A stretch of DNA of 64,000 nucleotides. It comes from Geodermatophilaceae bacterium URHA0031. Lineage in GTDB: Bacteria; Actinomycetota; Actinomycetes; Mycobacteriales; Geodermatophilaceae. Below are positions 34,151 through 44,271 of this stretch, in pieces. The position numbers and the translations under genes are program-made. The notes beneath the pieces were generated by a model. That model worked only from the letters and a program-made list of their open reading frames with translations, searched no databases and was not told the origin of the DNA. Position 1 is the first letter of the stretch, and the number at the start of each line of letters is the position of its first letter. Location: positions 186,001 to 250,000 of the forward strand of contig JHVP01000005.1 in NCBI GenBank assembly GCA_000620205.1, in the 5' to 3' direction.

Positions 34151-35893
34151 GTGACGAGTACGACGTCGACACCGCGCGACAGCCGGTCCGGGGCACCGCG
34201 GCCCGCGGCCGGGCCGCCGCTGCCCGCGGACGAGCACGAGGCGCTGGCCTCGGTCGAGAGCGCCGAACCGGTCGGCGTCCCCTCCTCGCGGGGCATGGCC
34301 CGGGCCGTCCTCTCCACCCTCGCCCAGCCGGGACCCCTCGCCAGGGAGGCCGGCCGCCTCGGGCGGAACACGGTGCGCATCCTGCGCGGCACCGACGAGA
34401 TCGTGCCCTCCCCCCGGGACAAGCGCTTCGCCGATCCGGCGTGGTCGACCAACCCCGCCTACCGCCGGCTGGCCCAGTCCTACCTCGCGGTGACCGGGTC
34501 GGTGAACGCCCTCGTCGAGGCCTACGAGGCCCGGGGGGCGGACTGGCGCGAGGTGGAGCAGGCGCGCTTCGTCATCAACGCGTTCACCAGTGCCCTGGCA
34601 CCGACCAACACCCTGCTCGGCAACCCGGCCGCCGTGAAGCGCGCCTTCGACACCGGCGGGCGCAGCGTCCTGCGCGGCATGGGCCACCTGCTCTCCGACC
34701 TCCGGCACAACGGCGGCCTGCCCACCCAGACCGACCGCAGCGCCTTCACCGTCGGCACCGACCTCGGGATCTCCCCCGGCGCGGTCGTCCACCGCGACGA
34801 GGTCATCGAGCTCATCCAGTACACGCCGAGCACGCCGCACGTCCGGCAGCGACCGGTGCTGATCGTCCCGCCCCCGATCGGCCGCTTCTACTTCCTGGAC
34901 CTGCGCCCCGGGCGCAGCCTCGTCGAGTACGCCGTGAGCCGCGGCCTGCAGGTGTTCATGATCAGCTGGCGCAACCCGACCAAGGAGGAGTCGGACTGGG
35001 ACCTGGACACCTACGCCCAGCGCGTCGTCGACGCGGTCGGCGTGGCGTCGGAGATCACCGGCTCCCCGGACGTGACGACCCTCGGCCTCTGCGCCGGTGG
35101 TCAGGTGATGACGACGGCGCTGAACCACATGGCCGCGACCGGCGACGACCGGGTGCAGGCCGCCGGCTACGCGGTCACCCTGCTGGACTTCGCCAACCGG
35201 GCGCCGCTCGGCGCCTTCTCCGGCCCCCGGCTGCTGGAGCTCGCCCGCCGGAACTCGCGCCGGCGCGGGGTCATCAGCGCCCGCGAGATGGGCGCCGTGT
35301 TCAGCTGGATGCGCCCTGACGACCTGATCTTCAACTACCTGGTCAACCAGTGGCTGATGGGCGAGGACCCGCCGGCGTTCGACATCCTCGCCTGGAACGC
35401 CGACGGCACCAACCTGCCGGCCCGTCTGCACGAGCAGTTCCTGGAGATCTTCGGCAACAACGCGCTGGTCCGGGCCGGGGCGATGCGCGTGCTCGGCAGC
35501 CCGGTGCACCTGAGCCGGATCACCGTGCCCACCTTCGTGACCGGCGCACTGACCGACCACCTCACCCCCTGGGACGGCTGCTACCGGACGACCCAGCTGC
35601 TGTCCGGGCCGAGCACCTTCGTGCTCAGCTACAGCGGCCACATCCAGAGCCTGGTCAACCCGCCGGGCAACCCGAAGGCCCACTACTGGACCGGCGGGGA
35701 GCCTGGCCCGGACCCTCATGCGTGGCGCGCGTCGGCCGAGCGGCACACCGGCAGCTGGTGGGAGCCCTGGGCGGAGTGGATGCTCGAGCGGTCCGGCGAC
35801 GAGGTCCCCGCACCGGCGGCACGGGGCAGCGCGGACCACCCACCGCTGGAGCCGGCTCCCGGCTCGTACGTCCGCGAGCGCCGGCCGGCCTGA
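34151..35893 (+). CDS. phaC: polyhydroxyalkanoate synthase
   Basis: A 580-residue class I-type PHA synthase, which polymerises (R)-3-hydroxyacyl-CoA. The catalytic triad is visible: Cys314 in the GLCAGG lipase-like box, Asp469 in GALTDHLTPW and His497 in YSGHIQSLVNPPG. The N-terminal domain holds NPLLG-like APTNTLLGNPAAVKRAFDTGG. GTG 34151 has AAGGAGG 5 bases upstream. Its 3' end converges on a hydrolase gene, 4 bases away. The reductase, the KAS III-like enzyme and the carboxylase are on the opposite strand next door. No phaE/phaR partner is present, supporting a class I or II enzyme. Confidence 0.93.
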   Translation: MTSTTSTPRDSRSGAPRPAAGPPLPADEHEALASVESAEPVGVPSSRGMARAVLSTLAQPGPLAREAGRLGRNTVRILRGTDEIVPSPRDKRFADPAWSTNPAYRRLAQSYLAVTGSVNALVEAYEARGADWREVEQARFVINAFTSALAPTNTLLGNPAAVKRAFDTGGRSVLRGMGHLLSDLRHNGGLPTQTDRSAFTVGTDLGISPGAVVHRDEVIELIQYTPSTPHVRQRPVLIVPPPIGRFYFLDLRPGRSLVEYAVSRGLQVFMISWRNPTKEESDWDLDTYAQRVVDAVGVASEITGSPDVTTLGLCAGGQVMTTALNHMAATGDDRVQAAGYAVTLLDFANRAPLGAFSGPRLLELARRNSRRRGVISAREMGAVFSWMRPDDLIFNYLVNQWLMGEDPPAFDILAWNADGTNLPARLHEQFLEIFGNNALVRAGAMRVLGSPVHLSRITVPTFVTGALTDHLTPWDGCYRTTQLLSGPSTFVLSYSGHIQSLVNPPGNPKAHYWTGGEPGPDPHAWRASAERHTGSWWEPWAEWMLERSGDEVPAPAARGSADHPPLEPAPGSYVRERRPA

Positions 35894-35897
35894 CCGG

Positions 35898-36758
35898 TCA
35901 GGAGGCGGGCAGCATCCGCCGCAGCTCCGCGAGCAGCACCGCCGGGTACTGCAGCGGCAGGAAGTGGGTGCCCGGCAGCTCGCGCAGCCGGGCGCTCGGC
36001 CGGCTGCCCGCCGCGCGGCGGACGTCGGCGACGTCGACCAGCGAGTCGTAGCGGCCCGCCACGAAGGTGACCGGGCCGCGCACCCGCGAGATGTCCAGCG
36101 GTGCGTGCTCGGCGATCGCCAGCGCCAGGTGCCGGAACCAGCGCCAGTCGTGGCGGGAGAACTCCTGCAGCACCGCACGCAGCGCGCCCGGGTGCGCCAT
36201 CTCGCTGGCGGGCCCCCGCAGGGCGCCGGGCGACAGCAGCTCGGGCCACGGCGGCAGGCTCGCCGCGATCGGCGGCAGCATCGGCCCGATGGCGAGCAGC
36301 AGGGCACTGCTCCACCGGCCGACCGGGGCACGCAGCCGGCGGGGCACCCCGTAGGGGGCGAACAGCGAGGAGAAGGAGCCGCCCGGCACGCCGGCGACCG
36401 CGAGCACGCCCAGCACCCGCTCCGGGTCCTGCAGGGCGAGCTCGAAGGCCACGTTGACCCCCAGCGACCAGCCGACCACGGTCGCGGCCGGGACGTCGAA
36501 GGCGTCGAGCACCGCGCGGGCGTCGTCGGCGTGGTCCTCGACGCGGACCCGCGCCGGGTCGGCCGGCCGCGCCGACCCGGTCAGCCCGCGGTAGGACCAG
36601 CTGAGCACCCGCCAGTCGCTGGACCGGGCCGCCAGCCCCGGCCAGGCCGCCTCGGGGGCGCCCAGCCCGTTGCACAGCAGCACCGGTGGCCCGGTCCCGT
36701 CGTTGCACCAGGCGCGCAGGGCGGTGCCGTCCGCGCCGCGCACCGTCCGGGTGCTCAG
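35898..36758 (-). CDS. alpha/beta hydrolase, start uncertain
   Basis: An alpha/beta hydrolase of about 282-286 residues with LLCNGLGAPEAAW, the nucleophile elbow VVGWSLGVNVAFELA, an acid near VAGRYDSLVD and ELPGTHFLPLQYP with the histidine. No ATG is available. The CTG at 36758 overlaps the stop of the KAS III-like gene (CTGA) and has GAGG 7 bases upstream. GTG 36743 is the alternative but would remove the first strand. It is the last gene of the minus-strand PHA operon. A thioesterase-like or proofreading role for acyl-CoA intermediates is possible but unproven. Confidence 0.75.
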   Translation of the reverse strand: MSTRTVRGADGTALRAWCNDGTGPPVLLCNGLGAPEAAWPGLAARSSDWRVLSWSYRGLTGSARPADPARVRVEDHADDARAVLDAFDVPAATVVGWSLGVNVAFELALQDPERVLGVLAVAGVPGGSFSSLFAPYGVPRRLRAPVGRWSSALLLAIGPMLPPIAASLPPWPELLSPGALRGPASEMAHPGALRAVLQEFSRHDWRWFRHLALAIAEHAPLDISRVRGPVTFVAGRYDSLVDVADVRRAAGSRPSARLRELPGTHFLPLQYPAVLLAELRRMLPAS

Positions 36759-38710
36759 GTGAACGCCTCGCGCAGCTGCTCCGACGCCGGCTGGGGCTCG
36801 GTGTCCGGCAGGGCCGGCGCCTCCGCCGCGACGCCGGCGGCGTGGGCGTCCTGGACGTCGACGACCGCCGGGTCGACCCGCATCACCGCGTAGCCCGCCA
36901 CCGCGCCGGCACCGAAGCCCGGCGCGAAGACCCGGACCGGGGCGGTGATCACGCCGTCCCGGACCGCGTCGTGGATCGCCAGCGGGATGCTCGCCGACGA
37001 CGCGTTGCCCGTCGTCTCGATGTTGAAGTACAGCTGGTCGGCACTGAGGCCGGCCCGCTCGGCCAGCTGCAGCACCATCGTCTTGTTGGCCTGGTGCGGG
37101 ACGATCAGGTCGATGCTGTCCAGCACGGAACCGGCCGCGCCGTCGGGGGCGGGCAACGCCCCGATCTCCTCGATCATCTGCGCGAGGTAGCGGCCGGCCA
37201 GCGCCTTCACCTGCGGGCCGAACACGGTGATGTTGTTGTCGAACTCGGGGTTGGGCCAGATGATCGAGTTCACCTCGCTCGCCGGGCCGCTGGCGTAGGT
37301 CTGCAGGTAGTCGAAGTCGCTGCCCTGCCCCTCGCCGGCCACGCCCACGATCATCGCGGCCGCGCCGTCGGCGAACAGCATCCGCGACGGGCGGACGTTG
37401 CCGATCTTGTCCGAGAACTTCTCGGCGCAGACCACCAGCACCGGCCGCTCCACCTCCTGCAGCAGCCGGACCGCCTCGGCCAGCCCGTAGGGCATCCCGG
37501 CGCAGGCGGCGACCAGGTCGTAGGCGGCGTGGGTCTGGTGGATGCCGAGCTGGCCGCAGATGTAGGTGGCCAGCGACGGGATCAGCCGGGAGCTGGTGCA
37601 GGTGCACACCACCACGCCGCCGATCTCCTCCGGCCCGCGCCCGGCCTTATCCAGCGCGGCCTCCGCCGCCTGCAGCGCCAGCTCCTCCAGGCTCAGCGAG
37701 GTGTACCGGCGCTCCTCCACACCGGTCTTCTCCTGGATCTCCGCAGCGCTCATCGGTGACCAGTTGTAGGCGGAGTTGCGCACCACGTCGTCGTTGGTGC
37801 ACACCTGGTCGCCGTGCACGGCGACCAGGCACTCCAGCCGCGGCATCACGGTGAACGCGCGGCGCACGTCCACCGCCGGGAACGGCCGGACCGGCTGCCG
37901 CGACTCGCGCGGGGCCGGCGCCTGCCGGGGCGTGGCGCCGGCGGCCAACCGGCGCAGGAAGTCCCGCACCTCGCGGTCACGGGGGTGGAAGGCGACCACG
38001 TAGTCGTCGTCGGAGAGCTGGTCGGCCCGGGCCAGCTCCACCACGGCCCGGTCCCACGGGTACTGGTTGTGCAGGACCATCGCCCAGCGGTGCAGCGCCT
38101 CCAGCTCGGGCACGTCCTCCCGGCAGTCGAGGATGTCGTCGTACTCGTACACCGGGTAGTCCGGGTCGTAGCGCGGCAGCCGGAAGGTGAGGTTGCCCGG
38201 CTCCGCGAGGAACTCCGCCACCGTCGGCTTGACGGCCGGCAGGGTCGTCGCGTGGTTCCGGCGGTTGCCGAACACGTCGAACAGGACGTCGAAGACCCGG
38301 TCCTCGACCTCGGCGTCCCACCGGGCGGGCAGCGTCGGGTAGGCCTGCTCGACCGCGGCGACCTTGGTCTCCCCGTCCTCCCACGGCTCCAGCACGGGCA
38401 GGAACACGTCGGAGCGGGTCCGCGGCAGGTCCGCCCACCGGGTCGGCCGCTTGTCGTACATGGTGATCGAGAAGCGGTTGGCCCAGAACAGGTTGAGCGC
38501 GATGTCCCGCATCAGGGCGTACCGGTCGTCGTAGCCGGAGGTCCGGATCCGCTCCAGGATGTCGGTCCCGCTCGGCGCCTTGGTCTCGAAGTCGCGGCGG
38601 ATCACGGTGTCCAGCTGGTCCAGCGACTCCATCGTCGAGAAGTCCAGCTGCGGCATGATGCTCGAGGGGAAGACCAGCCGACCGTGTCGGTTCAGCACGA
38701 AGGCGTTCAC
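36755..38710 (-). CDS. KAS III-like 3-oxoacyl synthase with large N-terminal domain
   Basis: 651 residues, about twice the length of FabH. Residues ~290-620 are a ketoacyl synthase III: Cys403 in VAACAGMPYG, His539 in VPHQANKTM and Asn569 in TTGNASSAS form the expected C-H-N triad. Residues 1-280 are not recognised (MNAFVLNRHGRLVFPSSIMP..., HNQYPWDRAVVELARAD) and lack membrane segments. KAS III-like enzymes such as NphT7 condense acetyl-CoA with malonyl-CoA to acetoacetyl-CoA. In an operon with a malonyl-CoA-forming carboxylase and a PhaB-like reductase, this enzyme could replace thiolase for PHA. OleA-like condensation is the alternative. GAGAGG precedes GTG 38710. Confidence 0.85.
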   Translation of the reverse strand: MNAFVLNRHGRLVFPSSIMPQLDFSTMESLDQLDTVIRRDFETKAPSGTDILERIRTSGYDDRYALMRDIALNLFWANRFSITMYDKRPTRWADLPRTRSDVFLPVLEPWEDGETKVAAVEQAYPTLPARWDAEVEDRVFDVLFDVFGNRRNHATTLPAVKPTVAEFLAEPGNLTFRLPRYDPDYPVYEYDDILDCREDVPELEALHRWAMVLHNQYPWDRAVVELARADQLSDDDYVVAFHPRDREVRDFLRRLAAGATPRQAPAPRESRQPVRPFPAVDVRRAFTVMPRLECLVAVHGDQVCTNDDVVRNSAYNWSPMSAAEIQEKTGVEERRYTSLSLEELALQAAEAALDKAGRGPEEIGGVVVCTCTSSRLIPSLATYICGQLGIHQTHAAYDLVAACAGMPYGLAEAVRLLQEVERPVLVVCAEKFSDKIGNVRPSRMLFADGAAAMIVGVAGEGQGSDFDYLQTYASGPASEVNSIIWPNPEFDNNITVFGPQVKALAGRYLAQMIEEIGALPAPDGAAGSVLDSIDLIVPHQANKTMVLQLAERAGLSADQLYFNIETTGNASSASIPLAIHDAVRDGVITAPVRVFAPGFGAGAVAGYAVMRVDPAVVDVQDAHAAGVAAEAPALPDTEPQPASEQLREAFT

Positions 38711-38752
38711 GGGGTTCCTCTCTGACGTTCCTGTCGTCGCTGCAGACCCGGG

Positions 38753-41700
38753 TCAGCCTGCGCGCTGCATGCCCCGCTCGACGGCCGCGATGAGCCGCGG
38801 GCGCAGCTCGGCGGCGGGGACGATGTCGTGGACCGAGCCCATCCGGCGGGCCCGTCCGATGTCGTGCACGGCCTCGAACTCCGCGGCCACCTCGCCCAGC
38901 TTCTCCGACCGGACGCTGCTGCGGAGGGTCGCCAGCTCGACCCGCAGGTGGGCCGCCTCGGTGCCGTCGGCCGCGGCGACCGCGGCCTCCAGCTCGCGCA
39001 CCCGCGGATCGGCGGCGGTGCGCTTGTCGACCTCGCGGGTGAAGACGACGGCGGCGGCGGGCGCCCCGCCCAGCACCGAGGCGTAGGAGCCCTCGACGGC
39101 CAGGACCTCCATGCCCTCGTTGAGCACGCCGGAGAACACCACGAACGCACCGCCGTGGTAGCGGGAGACGACGCAGAACACGATCGGGCCGTCGAAGTTG
39201 GTGATCGCCCGGCCGATCTCCGCGCCGTACTCCAGCTGCAGTGCGCGCAGCGACTCCGGTGACCCGTCGAAGCCGGAGAGGTTGGCCAGCACGACCAGCG
39301 GCCGGTTCCCGCTGGCCGCGTTGATCGCCCGCGCGGTCTTCTTCGACGAGCGCGGGAACAGCGTGCCCGCCGTCCACTGGTCCGGGCCGTCGGCCGGGTG
39401 GCTGCCGCGACGCGGGACCGGCCGGGACTCGATCCCGATCAGCGCGACCGGGTGCCCACCCAGGTGCGCGTCGACGACGACCGACGTGTCGGCGTCGGCC
39501 ATGCCGGCCCACCGCTCCAGGACGGCGTGGTCCTGGTCGGTGACCGCGCGCATCAGGGTGCGGATGTCGAACGGCTTCTTCCGCTCGGGGTTCGCGGTCG
39601 CCGAGAAGATGTCACCGACGGTGGTGAAGTCGCTGGCCGGGTGCTCGTGCGGGAAGGACCGCACGTCCCGGTCCCGCGGGTCGCCGGTCCCCGCCGGCCG
39701 GGCCCAGCGCTCCCCCGGAGCCACGTAGGTGTGCTCGTAGTGCTGGAAGAGCAGCTCGCAGGCGGCGGTGAGGTTGGGCGCCCAGTACTGGGCCTGCCCG
39801 TTGGGGCCCATCACCCGGTCGTAGCCGCCGATGCCGAAGTTGTCCTCCGCCGACACCCCGCCGGAGTAGTCCAGGGAGTGCTTGCCGGTGAGCACCATCG
39901 CGCTGTCCGGGGTCATGACCAGGATGCCCCTGGTGTGCATGAGCATCGTGGCCTCGGCGTTCCAGTACGGCTGCGCCCCCACGTTGATGCCCGCGACGAC
40001 GACGTTGACCTCCCCGCCGGCCTGGGTGAACGTGATGATGCGGCGCAGCGCCCGGGAGACCCAGTCCATGTTCTCGGTGCCGCTGTCCATCGAGATGCGC
40101 GCCCCGGAGGACAGCGCGAACCACTCGACCGGGATGCCACGCTGCTCGGCGAGGTCGAGGGCGGCGACGACCCGCGCGCACTCCGGCTCGGCGACGGTGC
40201 CCAGCGCCTTGGTCGGGTCACCGAACAGCACCACCCGGGTCATCCCCTCCGGATGGCGCTCGGTGGGCGTGCTGACGACGCCGGCGATGATCCCGGCCGT
40301 GTTGCGCCCGGCCGGCCGGTCGACGGGTGCCAGCCGGCCCTGCTCGTCGAGGTCGTGCTCCACGAACGTGCCACCGGGACCGGCCAGCAGCGGGGCGAGC
40401 TCGTAGGGGTAGATCGCGCCGCGGGCGCGCGAGCTGAGCACCTTCTCGGCGTAGTCGTCCAGGGTGCGCAGGGGCTCGGTCGGCCGGTCGGTCACCTCCA
40501 TCCGGACCCCGGTCCCCGGCCGGTAGGAGAAGCGCAGCGCCACCTCGCGCGGCGGTCCGCCCGCCTCGTCCTGCAGCCGGGCAAGCAGCACGATCTGGTC
40601 GACACCGGAGCCGACCGTCAGCGGCGCGGCCATCCGGGCGAAGGTGGCCACCTCCGACAGCGGCACCTCGATCGACGGCCACGCGTACAGGTGGATCCGG
40701 TTGTGCTCCAGCGGGCGCCGCGCGCGTCGCTGCGCCTGCCCGCGCCGGAGCCCGTCGAGGCAGGAGGTCAGCAGCCGCTCGATGGTCGGGAAGCCGACGA
40801 TCTCCCCGGCCTCGTCGCGGAGCGGGGTCAGGTCCCGCACCTCGGCCATGGCGATGAGGCGCTCGTCGTTCGGGTTGTCCTTGGCGACGACGTGCAGGAG
40901 GTAGGTGTCCTCCGCCGAGGGCAGCCGCCGCCCGTCGAAGTCCTTGAGCCGCCAGAGGTCGAGCCGCTGCGCGGTCAGCGGGTGCAGCCCGCGGATGATC
41001 CGCTCCTCGGCCAGGCCGTCGGGGGCCGGCCGGAAGGTGACCGTGTCGACGTCGCCGTCCGGCGTGGTCACGGTGGCCGTCACCCGGCGGAGCGCCGGCA
41101 CCGGCGCCAGCTCGGCGACCAGCCGCTGCAGCTGCGCGGCCATCTCGTCGGGGTCGGCCGGGCGGTCCGGCCAGGACAGGTAGAGGTCCACGAGCAGGGT
41201 CTGCGGGTCGGCCACGTCGGCGGCGAGCCGGCGCACCTCGGCCAGCGCGGCGGGGAGGTCGGGCATCCGCACCATCAGGGCGAGCAGGTGCAGCCCGGTG
41301 CCCCGCAGGTCGTAGTCGGCGGTGACCGCGGAGTTGCCGCCCAGCACCGACGGCCGCACGTCCTGCAGGCTGCGGCTGCGGTAGTAGCGGCGGGTGAGGA
41401 CCTCCACGATCGGGTCCGGCGTGCTGGTCGGACGGTCGAAGCGCTGCGCCAGCAGCCGGACCAGCGGTTCGGGGCTGGCGACCAGGGCCTCGATCCGGGC
41501 CACGTCGTCGCTGGTGCCCCCGTGCGCGTCGGCGGTGTCGAGTTCGGTCAGCAGCCGCTCCGCCTGGTCGAGCACCTCCTGCCGGGCCTGCTGGACCACC
41601 GGCTCCTCGAAGTGGCGGTACCGCACGGCGCGGGCGAGGTCACCGGCCGACGGGTAGCGCAGCTGCGTCGCCACGACGAGCCGGTCGAGGACCTCGGCCA

Positions 41701-44245
41701 CCTCCGACCGCGCGGCGTCCGACGTCGGGAGGCCGGTGGTCAGCCAGCGGTCCAGCAGGGCCAGCACGGCGGGCAGCTGGTCACCGGTGCGCTGCTGGGC
41801 CAGGAAGACCCGGTACACCGCGTCCTCGAGGGCCGGGCCCGGCTCCAGGTCGTCGGCGACACCGTAGTGCGCGAGCGCCCGGCAGAGCCGCACCCGGAAG
41901 CTGTCCGGCAGGCCCTCCCGGTCGACGTCGAGCGAGTGCAGGTAGGCGTGGAAGTACTCCCGCGGGCTGTGGACCTGCTGGTCGGCCTCCTCCTCCTCGC
42001 TGGCGGGGCGGTTGCGGGACAGCTCGCACAGGTCGGCGAAGGTGGTGAGCACCGCGAGCTCGGCCTGCAGCAGCTCCGGGTCGTCGCCCGGGAGCTCGGC
42101 CCGTGCGCTGCGGTAGCCCGCCACCAGGTCCCCGGCGTGGCCCGCGCCGATGTCGTACCCGGTGATCAGCGACCGGAGCTCCGCCAGCAGCGACAGCGCC
42201 ACCTCGCGCGGCTCGCCCGCGGCCGTGCCGGCGTCCGCGGGGAGCGCGACACGCTCGCCGGACGCCTCCTCGACGTCGCCGCCGGCCCGGTCGACGGTGA
42301 GCAGCGGCGCACCGGCGTCGACCTGGGCGTTGGCGGCGGCGCGCACCTCCCGCACCCGGCCGGCGAACGGCGCCCGGACCGCCGTCTCCATCTTCATGCT
42401 CTCCAGGACCAGCAGCGTCTGACCGGCCTGGACCTCCTGCCCGGCGGTGGCCCGCACCGCCACGACCACCGCGGGTGCCGGCGCGCGCACCACGCCCCCT
42501 ACGTCGGTCGCGATCCGGTGGGTGACGCCGTCGACCTCGACGAGGTGGGACCCGGTGCCCTCGACCGCGACGACCGCGAACCGGTCCTCCCCCACCGCCA
42601 GCCGGCTCTCCAGCGCGCTAAGCCGGTCCACGTCGACGTCGGCGGACCGGCCGTCGAGCTCGACCCGGTAGCGGTCCGGCCCCACCCTCGCCACGCCCAG
42701 CCGGTAGGCCTGCCCCCGGTACCCCAGCTCCACGACCCGCCCCACCTCGTGCGGGGCCCGCGGCCGCCCGCCCCGCGCGGAGGCGAGGAACGCGGTCCGC
42801 TCCCGGGCCTCTTCCGCGTCCGCGACGTCGATGGCCACCCGGACCAGGGCCACCCAGGCGTTGCCGGCGGTCTCGGCGCGGCTCCCGGTGCCCGCGCGGT
42901 CCAGCCAGCCGGTGTCGGCGGTCCCGCCCACCACCTCGGGCCGGTCCAGCAGGTCGAGCAGGAAGGACTTCGTGGTGGTGCCCCCGCGCAGCACGACGGT
43001 GGTCTCCCGCAGCGCGCACCGCAGCCGGGCGAGCGCCTCCGGGCGGTCCCGGCCCCAGGCGATGACCTTGGCGATCATCGAGTCGTAGAGCGGCGGGATG
43101 ACGTCGCCGACGCCGATCCCGGTGTCCACGCGGACCCCCGGGCCGGTCGGCAGCCGCATGAGCACGACCTGGCCGGGGGCGGGGGCGAAGCCCTGCTCGG
43201 CGTCCTCCGCGTTCAGCCGGGCCTCGATCGCGTGGCCGGACCGGGCGGGTGGGTCGCCCTCGAGCCGCCCGCCGGCCGCCACGTGCAGCTGGAGCTTCAC
43301 GATGTCCAGGCCGGTGGTCTCCTCGGTGACGGGGTGCTCCACCTGCAGCCGGGTGTTCACCTCCAGGAAGGTGAACAGCTCCTCCTCCGGCTGGTAGAGG
43401 AACTCGACGGTGCCCGCGCCGACGTAGCCGGCCGCCTTCACCAGCGCGATGGAGGACTCGCGCAGCGACCGGTCCTGCTCCGGGCTCAGCGCCGGTGAGC
43501 TGGACTCCTCCAGGACCTTCTGGTTGCGCCGCTGCACCGAGCAGTCGCGGACGCCGGGCGCCCAGACCGCGCCGTGCTGGTCGGCGATGACCTGCACCTC
43601 GACGTGCCGGCCGCCCTCCACCAGCCGCTCCATGAAGACGGTCGGGTCGCCGAAGGTGCGCCCGGCCTCCGCCTGCGTGCGGGTGAGCGCCTCCTCCAGC
43701 TCGGCCTCGGACCGGACGACCCGGATCCCCCGGCCACCGCCGCCGCTCCGGGACTTGACGATGAGCGGGTAGCCGATCGCCGCCGCGTGCCGCCGGCCGT
43801 CCTCGACCCCGGCCACCGGACCGCCGCTCCACGGCGCGACCGGCACCCCGGCCTGCTCCGCGAGCACCTTGGCCTCGATCTTGGCGCCGAGGAGCCGCAT
43901 GGCCTCGGGCGGCGGCCCGATGAAGACGACGCCGAGCGAGGCGCACAGCTCGGCGAACGCCGGGTCCTCGGCGACGAAGCCCCAGCCCACCCAGGCGGCG
44001 TCGGCGCGGCTGGCGCGCAGCGCCCGGGCGAGCTCGTCGTGGTCCAGGTAGGGGTTGCCGGCCCCGGTCTCGCGCAGCAGCACGCCCTCGTCGGCGGCGC
44101 GGACGAACGTCGCCCGGCGTTCGGCGTCGGTGTGCAGGGCGATGACCCGGGTGCGCGTGCCGTGCTCGGCGTTGAGCTCGCGGACGGCACGGGTCAGGCG
44201 CATGGCCGGCTCGCCCCGGTTGATCACGGCAATACGGTCGAACAC
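38753..44245 (-). CDS. single-chain biotin-dependent acyl-CoA carboxylase, 1830 residues
   Basis: One polypeptide carries all acyl-CoA carboxylase parts. Residues ~1-455 are biotin carboxylase (KSRSGGGGRGIRVV ATP loop, RLVEGGRHVEVQVIAD, EVNTRLQVEHPVTEE). Residues ~575-645 are the biotin carrier with Lys618 in VLESMKMETA. Residues ~650-1300 form a long central region without known motifs, and ~1330-1830 the carboxyltransferase (SSGARISMDSG, MTPDSAMVLTGKHSLDYSGG, ANLSGFDGSPES, SRYHGGAFVVFS). The layout is closer to eukaryotic acetyl-CoA carboxylase than to the usual split actinobacterial AccA/AccD. It probably makes malonyl-CoA. GTG 44245 was chosen from GAGAGG upstream. It lies between phaB and the KAS III-like gene in one operon. 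Confidence 0.9.
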   Translation of the reverse strand: MFDRIAVINRGEPAMRLTRAVRELNAEHGTRTRVIALHTDAERRATFVRAADEGVLLRETGAGNPYLDHDELARALRASRADAAWVGWGFVAEDPAFAELCASLGVVFIGPPPEAMRLLGAKIEAKVLAEQAGVPVAPWSGGPVAGVEDGRRHAAAIGYPLIVKSRSGGGGRGIRVVRSEAELEEALTRTQAEAGRTFGDPTVFMERLVEGGRHVEVQVIADQHGAVWAPGVRDCSVQRRNQKVLEESSSPALSPEQDRSLRESSIALVKAAGYVGAGTVEFLYQPEEELFTFLEVNTRLQVEHPVTEETTGLDIVKLQLHVAAGGRLEGDPPARSGHAIEARLNAEDAEQGFAPAPGQVVLMRLPTGPGVRVDTGIGVGDVIPPLYDSMIAKVIAWGRDRPEALARLRCALRETTVVLRGGTTTKSFLLDLLDRPEVVGGTADTGWLDRAGTGSRAETAGNAWVALVRVAIDVADAEEARERTAFLASARGGRPRAPHEVGRVVELGYRGQAYRLGVARVGPDRYRVELDGRSADVDVDRLSALESRLAVGEDRFAVVAVEGTGSHLVEVDGVTHRIATDVGGVVRAPAPAVVVAVRATAGQEVQAGQTLLVLESMKMETAVRAPFAGRVREVRAAANAQVDAGAPLLTVDRAGGDVEEASGERVALPADAGTAAGEPREVALSLLAELRSLITGYDIGAGHAGDLVAGYRSARAELPGDDPELLQAELAVLTTFADLCELSRNRPASEEEEADQQVHSPREYFHAYLHSLDVDREGLPDSFRVRLCRALAHYGVADDLEPGPALEDAVYRVFLAQQRTGDQLPAVLALLDRWLTTGLPTSDAARSEVAEVLDRLVVATQLRYPSAGDLARAVRYRHFEEPVVQQARQEVLDQAERLLTELDTADAHGGTSDDVARIEALVASPEPLVRLLAQRFDRPTSTPDPIVEVLTRRYYRSRSLQDVRPSVLGGNSAVTADYDLRGTGLHLLALMVRMPDLPAALAEVRRLAADVADPQTLLVDLYLSWPDRPADPDEMAAQLQRLVAELAPVPALRRVTATVTTPDGDVDTVTFRPAPDGLAEERIIRGLHPLTAQRLDLWRLKDFDGRRLPSAEDTYLLHVVAKDNPNDERLIAMAEVRDLTPLRDEAGEIVGFPTIERLLTSCLDGLRRGQAQRRARRPLEHNRIHLYAWPSIEVPLSEVATFARMAAPLTVGSGVDQIVLLARLQDEAGGPPREVALRFSYRPGTGVRMEVTDRPTEPLRTLDDYAEKVLSSRARGAIYPYELAPLLAGPGGTFVEHDLDEQGRLAPVDRPAGRNTAGIIAGVVSTPTERHPEGMTRVVLFGDPTKALGTVAEPECARVVAALDLAEQRGIPVEWFALSSGARISMDSGTENMDWVSRALRRIITFTQAGGEVNVVVAGINVGAQPYWNAEATMLMHTRGILVMTPDSAMVLTGKHSLDYSGGVSAEDNFGIGGYDRVMGPNGQAQYWAPNLTAACELLFQHYEHTYVAPGERWARPAGTGDPRDRDVRSFPHEHPASDFTTVGDIFSATANPERKKPFDIRTLMRAVTDQDHAVLERWAGMADADTSVVVDAHLGGHPVALIGIESRPVPRRGSHPADGPDQWTAGTLFPRSSKKTARAINAASGNRPLVVLANLSGFDGSPESLRALQLEYGAEIGRAITNFDGPIVFCVVSRYHGGAFVVFSGVLNEGMEVLAVEGSYASVLGGAPAAAVVFTREVDKRTAADPRVRELEAAVAAADGTEAAHLRVELATLRSSVRSEKLGEVAAEFEAVHDIGRARRMGSVHDIVPAAELRPRLIAAVERGMQRAG

Positions 44246-44271
44246 CCGGCACCTCTCCCTCTCGCTGGTCC

